Below are positions 26,052 through 36,677 of a stretch of 64,000 bases of DNA, piece by piece. The notes below the pieces were generated by a model that was not told the DNA's origin, searched no databases, and saw nothing but the letters and a program-made list of their open reading frames with translations. This DNA comes from CAVWDU01 sp963840725. Lineage in GTDB: Bacteria; Pseudomonadota; Gammaproteobacteria; Pseudomonadales; Halieaceae. The stretch is from contig CAWIZY010000018.1 of NCBI GenBank assembly GCA_963840725.1, forward strand, positions 124,001 through 188,000, written 5' to 3'. Numbering within the stretch: the stretch's first letter is position 1; every line of letters starts with the position of its first letter. A program made the position numbers and the translations under genes.

Positions 26052-26109
26052 GAGGGGCTCCGTTGTCTGGCGGTTGCTAAAGCTACGCTGGCGGGATGCG
26101 CGAGTCAAA

Positions 26110-27906
<1,797 letters not shown>

Positions 27907-28032
27907 GGCGGGGGAGTATACCGCAGTGTTCCGGCATCGGGAGTCGATTTCTGTGACGGGGTTCTGTTGTAGTGATTACCCTGTTGCGCGTATCCTGTGA
28001 GATTTGAAGGGGCAGCCCGCCGGGACCGCGCA

Positions 28033-29760
28033 ATGATCGACCAGATAGTGATATCCGTGCTGTTCTGTGGCCTGCTTTATGGACTGATATTCACGGATTG
28101 GCCGGCGGTTCGGGTCTTTACCGGCACGATGTTGATCTGCTATTTTCTGGGCCTTGTAGATACCGAGGAGATACTGAGCAAGGCGACCAACACCGGTTTA
28201 ATGACGCTGATTCTCCTGCTGCTGGTTTCTATCGGCCTCGAGAAACTGTCCTGGCTGAACCGGCTGTCGGGAAAACTGATCACGGCGAGTTACAGTGGCA
28301 GCATACTGCGACTGGGTGTTGTCACTGCCTTTTTTTCCGCCTTCGTGAATAATACTGCCGTGGTCGCAACACTGGCACACACGGTGCGTAGCAACAAGTT
28401 TCACCCGGCTTCTCGGCTGCTGATCCCCCTGTCCTATGCCGCCATTCTGGGCGGTACGATGACGTTGATCGGTACGTCCACTAACCTTATCGTCAGCAGC
28501 TTTCTGGAGGACGCTACCGGAGAGGGCCTGGCCTTCTTTGATTTTTTGCTGGTTGGAGGTTGCGCGACGGTGCTCGGACTGCTGGTGATGTTGTTCAGCT
28601 CCCGCGTTTTGCCCTGGGACAGTGCGGAACAAATCGACATTAACGAGTATGTGATCGAAGCCGAGGTGATGCATGATTCCCCGTTGGTGGGCAGGACCCT
28701 GGCGGAGAATCGCCTGCGAGACCTGGACGATCTGTTCCTGGTGGAAATCGTCCGGGATGAACACCTGATCTCTCCGGTGGCGCCGGGCGACTATATTGAG
28801 GGCGGGGACAAGCTGATTTTCTCCGGGGATATCAATCAGGTCGATGCACTGGAGTCATTTCCGGGCCTGAAGCTGTTTGCGGTGGAAGAGGGGCTGTTGC
28901 GAGCCAACATGATGGAGGTGATCGTCATGCCCAATGCCGCCATCGAGGGCAAAACCGTCAAGGAGAGTGCTTTCCGTTCGGTGTTTGACGCCGCGGTGGT
29001 AGGCATAAGACGGGGCGGCAAACGTCTTTCGGGAAAACTGGGCAATATTACGATACAGGCCGGCGACAACATGATGCTGGCTGTCGGCCCGGATTTTAAC
29101 GAGCGTAAAAACCTTGATAAAAACTTCGTCATTATCGACGAGGCTGTCGGTAATGGGAAAACCACACCCTTTCAGAACTACTTTATCACCTTTACCGCCG
29201 TTGTGGTGATCGCGCTTGCCGCTATCGGCATGCTGCCGTTGATCAAGGGTCTGGCCTTCCTGCTGCTGTGTATGCTGTTTTTTCGCGTGCTCCGGTCTTC
29301 AGAGCTGCGGCGGCGCTTTCCGTTCGAAATCTGGCTGATCATAGCCTCCGCGCTGACCCTTTCTCAGGCGTTGACAAACTCTGGTCTGGTGGCATTGCTG
29401 ACCGATACTCTGCATGACCACCTGGCTGCGCTGGGGCCTTATGCAGCGCTGGCAGGAATCTATTTCGGTACGCTGTTGCTGACGGAGGCGATGACCAATA
29501 ATGCAGCGGCGGCGTTGAGCTTTCCGATTGCTTTTGCTCTGGCTGAGAGCTATGGGTTGAATCATATGCCGTTTGTAATGGCAGTTGCCTACGGCGCCAG
29601 TGCCAGCTTTCTTACGCCCTACGGATACACAACGAACCTGATGGTGCAGAACCTCGGGGGCTACTCATTGCAAGACTATTTTCGGGCGGGGCTGCCCCTG
29701 TCTATCGCCTATTCGCTGGTGGTGATTTTTCTGCTGCCGGTAGTGTTCCCGTTCCAGTAA
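28033..29760 (+). CDS. SLC13-type anion permease with TrkA-C domains
   Basis: A 575-residue inner-membrane transporter of the SLC13/CitMHS group. Membrane halves of about five or six helices flank a soluble middle region (about residues 205-370) with two RCK_C/TrkA-C domains (EVMHDSPLVGRTLAENRLRD and VIVMPNAAIEGKTV). The conserved transport loops are SAFVNNTAVVA with GGTMTLIGTSTNLIVSS in the first half and TEAMTNNAAAALSFPIAFAL with SFLTPYGYTTNLMV in the second. Relatives carry sulfate, di- and tricarboxylates with sodium. The substrate cannot be told from sequence. ATG 28033 is preferred, with GGGA seven bases upstream; GTG 27997 is possible. Confidence 0.88.
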   Translation: MIDQIVISVLFCGLLYGLIFTDWPAVRVFTGTMLICYFLGLVDTEEILSKATNTGLMTLILLLLVSIGLEKLSWLNRLSGKLITASYSGSILRLGVVTAFFSAFVNNTAVVATLAHTVRSNKFHPASRLLIPLSYAAILGGTMTLIGTSTNLIVSSFLEDATGEGLAFFDFLLVGGCATVLGLLVMLFSSRVLPWDSAEQIDINEYVIEAEVMHDSPLVGRTLAENRLRDLDDLFLVEIVRDEHLISPVAPGDYIEGGDKLIFSGDINQVDALESFPGLKLFAVEEGLLRANMMEVIVMPNAAIEGKTVKESAFRSVFDAAVVGIRRGGKRLSGKLGNITIQAGDNMMLAVGPDFNERKNLDKNFVIIDEAVGNGKTTPFQNYFITFTAVVVIALAAIGMLPLIKGLAFLLLCMLFFRVLRSSELRRRFPFEIWLIIASALTLSQALTNSGLVALLTDTLHDHLAALGPYAALAGIYFGTLLLTEAMTNNAAAALSFPIAFALAESYGLNHMPFVMAVAYGASASFLTPYGYTTNLMVQNLGGYSLQDYFRAGLPLSIAYSLVVIFLLPVVFPFQ

Positions 29761-29778
29761 CCCCGCGCCCGGCGGGCA

Positions 29779-30654
29779 TCAATCGAACAACCAGTGTTGC
29801 AGGGATTCGCGGTTCTCTACCACGATTTGCTGCGCCGTGGGGTCCTCGAGCTCTTCATTGGGATCGATGTGCAGCAATTTCAGCGCATAAGGGACCAACT
29901 TGCCACGGGTGCTGATTTCCAGTGCGCCCGCCTGCATGCCATAGTCGCCTTCGACGACCTGGCGCTGCGCGGCGCTGAGACGAGGGTCAGGAACAATGCG
30001 AATACTCACCCGGGTATTCCATTCGGTGTCACTCTCGACGCCGTGTACGGAGTCGTCGAGAATCTCTGGTATGTCCCGAAAGCGGCTCAGAACGAAATCA
30101 CGAAAGCCCTGGTTTTTCTCGCACCAGGCGCGCACATGCCAGCGCAGTCCGGTGTAGACCAGCGTGTGCGGCACGATGATTCGCCCCTCGCGGTCGGGGT
30201 TGTTGATTGATACGTAGTCAACTTCCAGTCTTTTCTGGCGTCTGGCCGCCTGCATTATAGGTCGCAGGGTACCCGGCTTGACGTCCCTTACCGGAACTCT
30301 GAGAATATCCACATTGGCCGCGTTTAATGCGAGCGAGTCGAACATCGTGGTCAGTTCACTATTGCGCGCCATCAGATGCAGGTACTCATCAGCCAGTCCC
30401 CGGGTGAGTTTCGGGACGAACGCATCAGCGGGTTTGTAGCCTTTCAGGTATTTATCGTAAACCAGATTGCCGGGACCAATTTCCCGTAGGTAATGATTGA
30501 TATCCTTGCTGGCTTGTTGGCGACCGATACCAAAGCTGTCACACAGATGCCGGGTGGTGAGTCTTCCCTCCCAAAGCGCTATGGTCTCTATATAGCGATA
30601 ACGCAGTAGCAGTTCCCAGCGAATCGGCCAGGGGTTGTCAGCGGGTTTTATCAT
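29779..30654 (-). CDS. WYL-domain transcription regulator of BrxR/CapW type
   Basis: A 291-residue regulator with a winged helix-turn-helix (residues 1-85), a WYL domain (about 130-200) and a C-terminal extension (WCX). The N-terminus has RYIETIALWEGRLTTRHL, the FGIGRQQASKDINHY recognition region and NLVYDKYLKGYKP. These match the pattern of BrxR and CapW, repressors linked to BREX and CBASS phage-defence islands. The usual neighbour genes of such islands are absent here. The WYL core reads HVRAWCEKN, so the signature tripeptide is altered. It follows the M24 peptidase gene on the same strand by 74 bases. Known relatives bind palindromic operators and may sense a ligand through WYL. Confidence 0.83.
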   Translation of the reverse strand: MIKPADNPWPIRWELLLRYRYIETIALWEGRLTTRHLCDSFGIGRQQASKDINHYLREIGPGNLVYDKYLKGYKPADAFVPKLTRGLADEYLHLMARNSELTTMFDSLALNAANVDILRVPVRDVKPGTLRPIMQAARRQKRLEVDYVSINNPDREGRIIVPHTLVYTGLRWHVRAWCEKNQGFRDFVLSRFRDIPEILDDSVHGVESDTEWNTRVSIRIVPDPRLSAAQRQVVEGDYGMQAGALEISTRGKLVPYALKLLHIDPNEELEDPTAQQIVVENRESLQHWLFD

Positions 30655-30728
30655 TGCATGTAGTCGATTGTTGCATGTCGCCCTTAGCTACTATTATGCA
30701 CGAGCCGAGTCGAATCTCAAGTGTTCTG

Positions 30729-31970
30729 CTAAGCGGTCTTTCGCTCACCCGGAGCGGCGACACCTGCAAAGGGTTCGTCGATAGATTGGGCCGGTTGGGT
30801 GAACCATCTGGGTCCGTTTTCCGTGATGTAGAAGTGATCTTCGTGGCGCACACCAAACTCCCCGGGCACACACAGCATGGGTTCATTGCTGAAGCACATA
30901 CCGGGTGCCAGTGTCGTCTGGTTGCCGCGCACCAGGTAGGGCCATTCGTGGATGTCCAGCCCAATACCGTGTCCGGTCCGGTGCGGCAAGCCGGGGAGAG
31001 CATAGCCGGGACCAAATCCCTGTGATTCCAGCACCCGCCGAGCGGCGGCATCTACTTCACCACAGGCCCGACCCGGCTGTGCGGCTTCGAACGCGGCCTG
31101 CTGCGCGTCTCGCTCGGCGTTCCAGACCTCGCGCTGGCGCTGGGTCGGTTCTCCGAACACGTAACTGCGGGTGATATCCGAGTTGTAACCCTGCAACTGA
31201 CAGCCGGTATCAATTAGCACCATGTCGCCATCCTCCAGGCATTTTGGCCGGGCCACACCGTGCGGGTAGGCGGTGTCCTCACCGAACAAGACAATGCAGA
31301 AATAGGAGCCTGCCGGAGCGCCAACCGCCAGGTGAGCCCGGTGGATAAAGTCAGTGACCTCGGCAGCCGAAATACCACTATGCAAGATTCCGGCGACTTG
31401 CCTGTGCACCAGCAGTGTCATGTCCTTGGCGCGCTGCAGCAGTGCGAGCTCGGCCGCCGACTTGACCATACGACAGCCGGCTGTCACCTGTGTTGCAGAC
31501 AGGTACTCGCGTCGGGGTGCCACCTCGCGCAGACCATCGAAGACAAAAAACGGGGCGGATTCATCAATGCCGATGCGGCCATCTGCTATGCCCAGGCCCG
31601 ACAACACCCGGTCGACCAGCGCATAGGGGCTTTCGTGCTCTTCCCAGCAGTGCACGCTACCCTCGACTTGCATGAAGTCGCGCAGCGTTCCGAGTTCGAA
31701 CGCCGGGGCCACAAAGTGCAGCTCGCCTGAGGCGGTGAGGATTGCGCCGACCAGCCGCTCACTGGCAGACCAGCGGGTGCCGGTGAAGTAGTACAGATTG
31801 GTGCCCGCCCAGAGAAACACGGCGTCGAGGCCCGCTTCGGTCATCAAAGTGCTGGCTCGCTGAATGCGTGACCTGAATTCCGCCAGGGAAACGGGCTTCA
31901 CGTCCGCCGTCATGTCGGTCAGTGCGGCCAGTTCTTCTGCCATCTTTGCGCCGCCGATACCCATTGTCAT
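30729..31970 (-). CDS. M24 family metallopeptidase (Xaa-Pro peptidase-like)
   Basis: A 413-residue pita-bread-fold protein. An N-terminal creatinase-like domain (SRIQRASTLMTEAGLDAVFLW) precedes the catalytic domain. Five metal ligands are visible: two Asp in VLIDTGCQLQGYNSDITRSY, His in HRTGHGIGLDIHE, Glu in FSNEPML and Glu in VRHEDHFYIT. The set is complete, so the enzyme should be active on Xaa-Pro peptides or as a creatinase-like hydrolase. The ATG at 31970 has GGAG nine bases upstream. It is divergent from the HxlR regulator gene, with a 15-bp repeat between them, and lies upstream of the WYL regulator on the same strand. Confidence 0.9.
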   Translation of the reverse strand: MTMGIGGAKMAEELAALTDMTADVKPVSLAEFRSRIQRASTLMTEAGLDAVFLWAGTNLYYFTGTRWSASERLVGAILTASGELHFVAPAFELGTLRDFMQVEGSVHCWEEHESPYALVDRVLSGLGIADGRIGIDESAPFFVFDGLREVAPRREYLSATQVTAGCRMVKSAAELALLQRAKDMTLLVHRQVAGILHSGISAAEVTDFIHRAHLAVGAPAGSYFCIVLFGEDTAYPHGVARPKCLEDGDMVLIDTGCQLQGYNSDITRSYVFGEPTQRQREVWNAERDAQQAAFEAAQPGRACGEVDAAARRVLESQGFGPGYALPGLPHRTGHGIGLDIHEWPYLVRGNQTTLAPGMCFSNEPMLCVPGEFGVRHEDHFYITENGPRWFTQPAQSIDEPFAGVAAPGERKTA

Positions 31971-32120
31971 ATGCTTTTACTCCACGGCCGCCCGGGTTGG
32001 CCTATACTCAAAGAATTGGATAATAATATGGATTGCGGCGAGACCGCGAAGCCAGTTTAACCCATCTGATCGAGACTTGGACCCCGCCAGTGAAAGGGTG
32101 GGTCGTTGTGGCTGTTGCTG

Positions 32121-32180
32121 CCGGGACGCCGGCCGCCGGGACGCCGGCCGCCGGGACGCCGGCCGCCGGAACGCCGGCCG
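32121..32180. repeat. 15-bp tandem repeat, four copies
   Basis: CCGGGACGCCGGCCG is repeated three times exactly and a fourth time with one change (CCGGAACGCCGGCCG), all in the intergenic space between the M24 peptidase gene and the HxlR regulator gene. Each unit is itself rich in CCGG/CGGCCG palindromes. It could affect promoter spacing on either side if the copy number varies. Confidence 0.9.
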
Positions 32181-32237
32181 CCGCAGCATCGGCGCGTCTG
32201 ATGCCCTGATCGTAATGCATAGAGAGGAGTGAGACTT

Positions 32238-32762
32238 GTGCGCTGGGACGAAATCGACCAACAGACCTGCTCGGTTGCCCGGGCGCTGGCCATTGTCGGG
32301 GAACGCTGGACGCTGCTGATACTGCGCGACGCGTTTCTGGGTATTCGTCGCTTCGACCGGTTCCAACACAGTCTCGGTATCACACGACATCGCCTGTCGG
32401 TACGCCTTGGCAAGCTGGTAGAGCAGGGCGTGATGGTCAAGATTCCCTATCAGCAGCGGCCCTTGCGCCACGAGTATCGGCTGACCCGCATGGGCCTGGG
32501 TCTCTACCCGGTGCTGATGAGCCTGGCATGTTGGGGCGACGAATGGCTGGACAAGGGCGAGGGCCCTCCGCTGGAGTACTTGCACCAGCGCTGTGGCGGC
32601 AAAACCCATGCTACTCTGTCATGTAGCGAGTGTGGAGAAACGTTGCGCCCGGAAGAGGTCACTCCGCAAGCCGGTCCGGTGCTGCTTGAGCGGGCTATGC
32701 GTCTGCAGGTTGACGGCGCAGACCCGGCCGAAATTGCCCCTCTGTTGGGGTCGCGTAGCTAG
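32238..32762 (+). CDS. HxlR family transcriptional regulator
   Basis: A 174-residue winged-helix regulator. The start chosen is GTG at 32238, eight bases after AGAGGAG; an upstream GTG at 32229 would overlap that site. The HxlR core is typical: an N-terminal cysteine (QQTCSVARALAIVGERWTLL), the recognition helix LGITRHRLSVRL and the wing LVEQGVMVKIPYQQRPLRHEYRLT. The C-terminal part carries HQRCGG and CSECGE, a possible zinc site seen in longer HxlR members. Such proteins sense aldehydes, quinones or redox stress through the cysteine. Its target is probably a neighbour, perhaps the divergent M24 peptidase gene. Confidence 0.88.
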   Translation: MRWDEIDQQTCSVARALAIVGERWTLLILRDAFLGIRRFDRFQHSLGITRHRLSVRLGKLVEQGVMVKIPYQQRPLRHEYRLTRMGLGLYPVLMSLACWGDEWLDKGEGPPLEYLHQRCGGKTHATLSCSECGETLRPEEVTPQAGPVLLERAMRLQVDGADPAEIAPLLGSRS

Positions 32763-32826
32763 GGCAGAAGCCATCAACAGCCGTGTTAGCGTGCAACACG
32801 CGTAGTCAACAGGAGAGAGTCAGCCC

Positions 32827-34026
32827 ATGCGCCTGAGCGAACTGGGATTGGTGCCACAAATACTTATCGGCGTGGTGCTGGGAGCGGCATTGGGCAGTCT
32901 TGCCCCGGGGCTCGCGGAGGCGCTGGGATTGTTGGGTCAACTGTTTGTCGGCATGCTCAAGGCGGTAGCGCCGCTGTTGGTGTTGGTGCTGGTGATGTCC
33001 GCCATAGCCAATCGTCATGAGTCGGGGCAGGACGGGCGCAAAACCTTTCTGGTCATTCTGCTTTATCTTGCGGGCACGATCAGTGCTGCTGGCGTGGCGC
33101 TGCTGATCAGTCAGCTTTTTCCGCAGACTATCGCGCTGACCGAGGCGGCTCAGGGCAGCCCCCCGGTCGCGGTCTCTGACGTGTTGGCTGATGTGCTGTT
33201 CAAGTTGATCGACAACCCAGTCAACGCACTGCTCTCGGGTAACTTCCTCGGCTGTTTGACCTGGGCTATCTTGCTAGGGGTCAGTTTTCGCAGAGCGCCG
33301 GACAGCTTTAAGCTGCATTTGCAGACGCTTGCCAACGCGGTCAGTGATATTGTTCGCTATGTGATCAAACTGGCGCCGATCGGTATTTTCGGTCTGGTGT
33401 GTTACACGGTCGCCACCATCGGGCTGTCTGCTTTGGGTAGTTACGCGAGCCTGGCAGTCGCGCTGATTGCGGCGATGCTGACGGTTGCCCTGGTTGTTAA
33501 TCCTCTTATTGTTTATTTTGTGACCAGACGCAACCCCTACCCGGTGGTTTTCAAGTGCCTTGAAGTGTCCGGAATCACGGCTTTTTTCACCCGCAGTTCG
33601 GCGGCCAATATCCCGGTTAATCTGAAGTTGTGTGAGGATTTGGGCATTAGCGAAGAGCTCTATACCGTCACCATCCCTATCGGTGCCACGGTCAATATGG
33701 CCGGTGCGGCAATTACGATCACCACGTTGACATTGGCAGCCGCCCACACGCTGGGCCTGGAGGTCTCGTTTATTACCTCCCTGGTGCTGTGTCTGATAGC
33801 GGCCCTGTCTGCCTGTGGTGCCAGCGGTGTGCCCTCAGGCAGTCTGCTGCTGATTCCGCTGGCCTGTTCGCTTTTCGGTATCTCACTGGATGTGTCCATG
33901 CAGGTAGTGGCGGTAGGTTTTATTATCAGTGTGATTCAGGATTCTGCCGAGACCGCGCTCAACTCAAGCACAGATGTTGTCTACACCTATGCAGTAGACC
34001 AGTGGGGTGAACCGCTGGAAGACTGA
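32827..34026 (+). CDS. sstT: Serine/threonine:sodium symporter SstT
   Basis: A 399-residue member of the dicarboxylate/amino acid:cation symporter family. It shows the eight-helix layout with the re-entrant loops AFFTRSSAANIPVNL and SACGASGVPSGSLLLIPL and the TM7 segment PIGATVNMAGAAITI. The last helix carries QDSAETALNSSTDVVYT. These segments and the length match SstT (E. coli about 414 residues) rather than GltP or DctA. It imports serine and threonine with Na+. ATG start with GGAGAGA upstream. The two following genes are on the same strand and closely spaced. Confidence 0.92.
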   Translation: MRLSELGLVPQILIGVVLGAALGSLAPGLAEALGLLGQLFVGMLKAVAPLLVLVLVMSAIANRHESGQDGRKTFLVILLYLAGTISAAGVALLISQLFPQTIALTEAAQGSPPVAVSDVLADVLFKLIDNPVNALLSGNFLGCLTWAILLGVSFRRAPDSFKLHLQTLANAVSDIVRYVIKLAPIGIFGLVCYTVATIGLSALGSYASLAVALIAAMLTVALVVNPLIVYFVTRRNPYPVVFKCLEVSGITAFFTRSSAANIPVNLKLCEDLGISEELYTVTIPIGATVNMAGAAITITTLTLAAAHTLGLEVSFITSLVLCLIAALSACGASGVPSGSLLLIPLACSLFGISLDVSMQVVAVGFIISVIQDSAETALNSSTDVVYTYAVDQWGEPLED

Positions 34027-34143
34027 GCACGGTTGGGGCACACTACAAGGGCAGGAGTGCCTGTGAACCGGCGCCGTGCGCTATTACGAACGGCCGCAAT
34101 CGGCTGCCGGAACCTCCTTCGGGTGACGCACAAAGGACAGAGA

Positions 34144-34638
34144 GTGGAAATCACCCCGGAACTGAGGTTGCAGATCGCCCGCTTGCTTGGTCGAGAGCCG
34201 CGAGGCCTGGAGGCGGTGGCGGCCGCTCATGCAGACGGCCGACCCATGGTCATCAGAGTCTCTTCACTGATAGAGGGCAAGCCCTTCCCCACTTTGTTCT
34301 GGCTGATTGACCCGGAGCTGAACTACCGGATCGATCGCGAGGAGGCGGGTGGGCTGATCGGCAGCATGCAACAGCAGGTCGACACCGATTCGCTGCTGCG
34401 GCACTCAATGACAGACGACCATCGGGCTTACATCGCGCTGCGCGCCAGTCATATAACGGAGGCCATGGAAGCGGAGTTGGAACAACGGGGTCTTGCCGAT
34501 GTCCTTGCCAGTCGCGGGGTAGGTGGCATTGCTGATTTTACCCGCATACGGTGTCTGCATACCTGGTATGCGGCCCACCTGGTCCTTCCCAATACGATCG
34601 GGCGCTTGTTGGATGAACACTGGCATGAAAGGAACTGA
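34144..34638 (+). CDS. DUF501 domain-containing protein
   Basis: A 164-residue protein of the DUF501 family, whose function is unknown. The conserved core runs from LRLQIARLLGREPRGLEAVAA through PFPTLFWLIDPELNYRID to the C-terminal RIRCLHTWYAAHLV and NTIGRLLDE. The start is not certain. GTG 34144 (AAAGGA six bases upstream) gives the usual family length, while GTG 34063 (AGGAG five bases upstream) would add 27 Arg-rich residues. In actinobacteria DUF501 genes sit between eno/ftsB and ppx. Here the neighbours are sstT and a TPR gene, six bases downstream. Confidence 0.83.
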   Translation: MEITPELRLQIARLLGREPRGLEAVAAAHADGRPMVIRVSSLIEGKPFPTLFWLIDPELNYRIDREEAGGLIGSMQQQVDTDSLLRHSMTDDHRAYIALRASHITEAMEAELEQRGLADVLASRGVGGIADFTRIRCLHTWYAAHLVLPNTIGRLLDEHWHERN

Positions 34639-34644
34639 GCGCCA

Positions 34645-36639
34645 ATGAAAACGGCTCGCTTTATCGCCGAACTCAAGGCCCGAGGTGTTTACCGCGTTGC
34701 GGCACTTTACGCCGCAGGCGCCTGGGGTTTGCTGCAGGTGGCCGATGTTCTTTTCCCGGTGCTGGGGCTGCCTGATTGGTCGATCAAAGCGGTGCTGGTC
34801 CTCGGAGCGCTCGGCTTCCCTTTTGCCCTGGTTCTCGCCTGGATGTTTGATCTGACGCCCCAGGGCGTCGTCGGGGCATCCGCCTCCGAGACCGAAGCCC
34901 CGTTGCCAAAACTGTCGCCGGTGCGAATCTTTGAGATCATCCTGATTCTGGTGTTGACGCTGTTGGTCGGCGACCTCTACTTCGACCGCCTAGCGCCCGG
35001 GCGCACCTCATCCAGGCCTGATTCGCTGCGCGCGGAGGTGTCAGGCGCGTCCATTGCAGTGATGCCGTTCGTCAATATGAGCGGGGTCGATGCCGTTGAA
35101 TACTTCGGCGATGGGTTGGCCGAGGAAATCCTCAATCTACTCGCGCAATTGAGTGAACTCAATGTGGCAGCGCGTACCTCGTCCTTCTATTTCAAGGATA
35201 AGGACGTTGATCTGACCACGATTGGCCAGCAGCTTGGTGTGGCGCATATCCTCGAGGGCAGTGTCCGTCACCAGGGTAACCGGGTGCGTGTCACCGCGCA
35301 GCTGATTGCCGTGAGCAGCGGTTACCATCTGTGGTCGGATACTTATGAGCGTTCCATGGAGGATATCTTTGTGCTCCAGGACGAAATCGCCGCAAAAGTC
35401 GTCGAGAACCTCAAAGTGCTGCTATCCAGCGACTCCCGGGAAGTGCTCGCCCGGGAGCACATCATCGACACCCGCGCCTACGACTATTACCTGCAGGGCC
35501 GGGCCTATCTGCGGCGCCCGGCCGACCAGAATACCCTCAGTCATGCTGTGAAGATGTTTTCACGGGCGCTGGAGATGAGCCCCAACTTTGCCAATGCCCT
35601 GGCAGGGGTTTGTGACAGCGAACTTGCGCTCTACCGGATCACCCTTAGTGGGGACAACTACAGGCGAGCCCGGACCGCCTGCGAGCGGGCGCTTGCCCTG
35701 GATGCAGCAGCCGGTCCGGTGCATGTCGCCCTCGGTAACCTGTATCGTGAATCCGGGGAGTATGAGGCATCGCTGGAGCAGTTTGAACGCGCCCTGGCGC
35801 TGGATGGCGACGCAGTGGATGCCGTACTCGGGCAAGCCGATACCCTGGCCAAACAGGGAAAAGATGAACGTGCAGAAGAGATGTATCAGCGTGCTATACA
35901 GCTGCAGCCCAACTACTGGTCCGCCTATACGAGCATGGGCAACTACCTGTTTGCGCAGGGACGAGCAGACGACGCGATACCCTATTATCAGCGGATAACC
36001 CAATTGATGCCCGACAGCGAGTCGGCGTTGAATGATCTGGGCGCCGCCTACTATCTGAGTGGGGACTTTCAGGGTGCGATTGATGCGTTTCAGCAGTCCC
36101 TCGCGGTTGCGCCAACTGCAGTCGCCTATTCCAACCTCGGCGCAAACCTGTATTTTCTGGGTAAATTTGAAGACTCGGTGGCCATGTATCACCGTGCGGT
36201 GGAGCTGGCGCCCGACGATTTTGAGTTGTGGGGTAATCTCGCCGATGCTTACACGCATACCGAGCGCGATGCTGACCTTGCTCAACCGATGTACCGGAAT
36301 GCTATTTCACTGGCCCTGAGACAGTGGGAGGTCAATCCGGCCGATGCTTTTGTGCTGGTTGCTCTGGGCCATTATCACGCCGGCCTGGGTGAGCGTGAGG
36401 CAGCCCAGGACTACACTGCAAAGGCGATGGAGGCAGCCCCGAGTGATATGTATGTCCACTACTATGCCGCGCTCACCTGGACTCACCTTAACGAACCCGC
36501 ACGGGCAGTGGCCGCATTGGAGTCTGCACTGGCGCATGGCTACCCACGCCACCTGGTGGATGTGGACGCCGGTTTTGCGGCATTGCGCGACAACGCGCAG
36601 TTCCAACAGCTGACAGAGCAGTCGTCGCAGGGCCGGTGA
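34645..36639 (+). CDS. Membrane-anchored TolB-like/TPR protein
   Basis: A 664-residue protein. The first 125 residues hold three helices (YRVAALYAAGAWGLLQV, IKAVLVLGALGFPFALVLAW and IFEIILILVLTLLVGDLYF). Then comes a FlgO/TolB N-terminal-like domain (about 135-260: SIAVMPFVNMSGVDAVEYFGDG and LEGSVRHQGNRVRVTAQL). This arrangement is common in TPR proteins related to adenylate-cyclase-associated regulators. From residue 280 to the end there are about eight TPR repeats with A-L-x-x-G-x-x-Y-like spacing. There is no cyclase, kinase or DNA-binding domain, so it probably acts as a protein-interaction scaffold at the inner membrane. Role unknown. Confidence 0.85.
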   Translation: MKTARFIAELKARGVYRVAALYAAGAWGLLQVADVLFPVLGLPDWSIKAVLVLGALGFPFALVLAWMFDLTPQGVVGASASETEAPLPKLSPVRIFEIILILVLTLLVGDLYFDRLAPGRTSSRPDSLRAEVSGASIAVMPFVNMSGVDAVEYFGDGLAEEILNLLAQLSELNVAARTSSFYFKDKDVDLTTIGQQLGVAHILEGSVRHQGNRVRVTAQLIAVSSGYHLWSDTYERSMEDIFVLQDEIAAKVVENLKVLLSSDSREVLAREHIIDTRAYDYYLQGRAYLRRPADQNTLSHAVKMFSRALEMSPNFANALAGVCDSELALYRITLSGDNYRRARTACERALALDAAAGPVHVALGNLYRESGEYEASLEQFERALALDGDAVDAVLGQADTLAKQGKDERAEEMYQRAIQLQPNYWSAYTSMGNYLFAQGRADDAIPYYQRITQLMPDSESALNDLGAAYYLSGDFQGAIDAFQQSLAVAPTAVAYSNLGANLYFLGKFEDSVAMYHRAVELAPDDFELWGNLADAYTHTERDADLAQPMYRNAISLALRQWEVNPADAFVLVALGHYHAGLGEREAAQDYTAKAMEAAPSDMYVHYYAALTWTHLNEPARAVAALESALAHGYPRHLVDVDAGFAALRDNAQFQQLTEQSSQGR

Positions 36640-36677
36640 CGGCTGCCGCTATGGTGCGCAGTGATCGGAGTAATCGC

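Noticed and set aside
29779..31970. Phage-defence island around the WYL regulator
   Set aside because: No BREX, CBASS, restriction, toxin or nuclease genes adjoin it. Only the regulator resembles those of defence islands.
31977..32609. 210-codon minus-strand frame with AGVPA repeats
   Set aside because: The repeats come from the 15-bp minisatellite and the rest is antisense to the HxlR gene.
32238..34638. SstT-DUF501-HxlR as one operon
   Set aside because: Each has its own ribosome site and a gap of about 60 bases separates the HxlR and sstT genes. There is not enough to claim one transcript.
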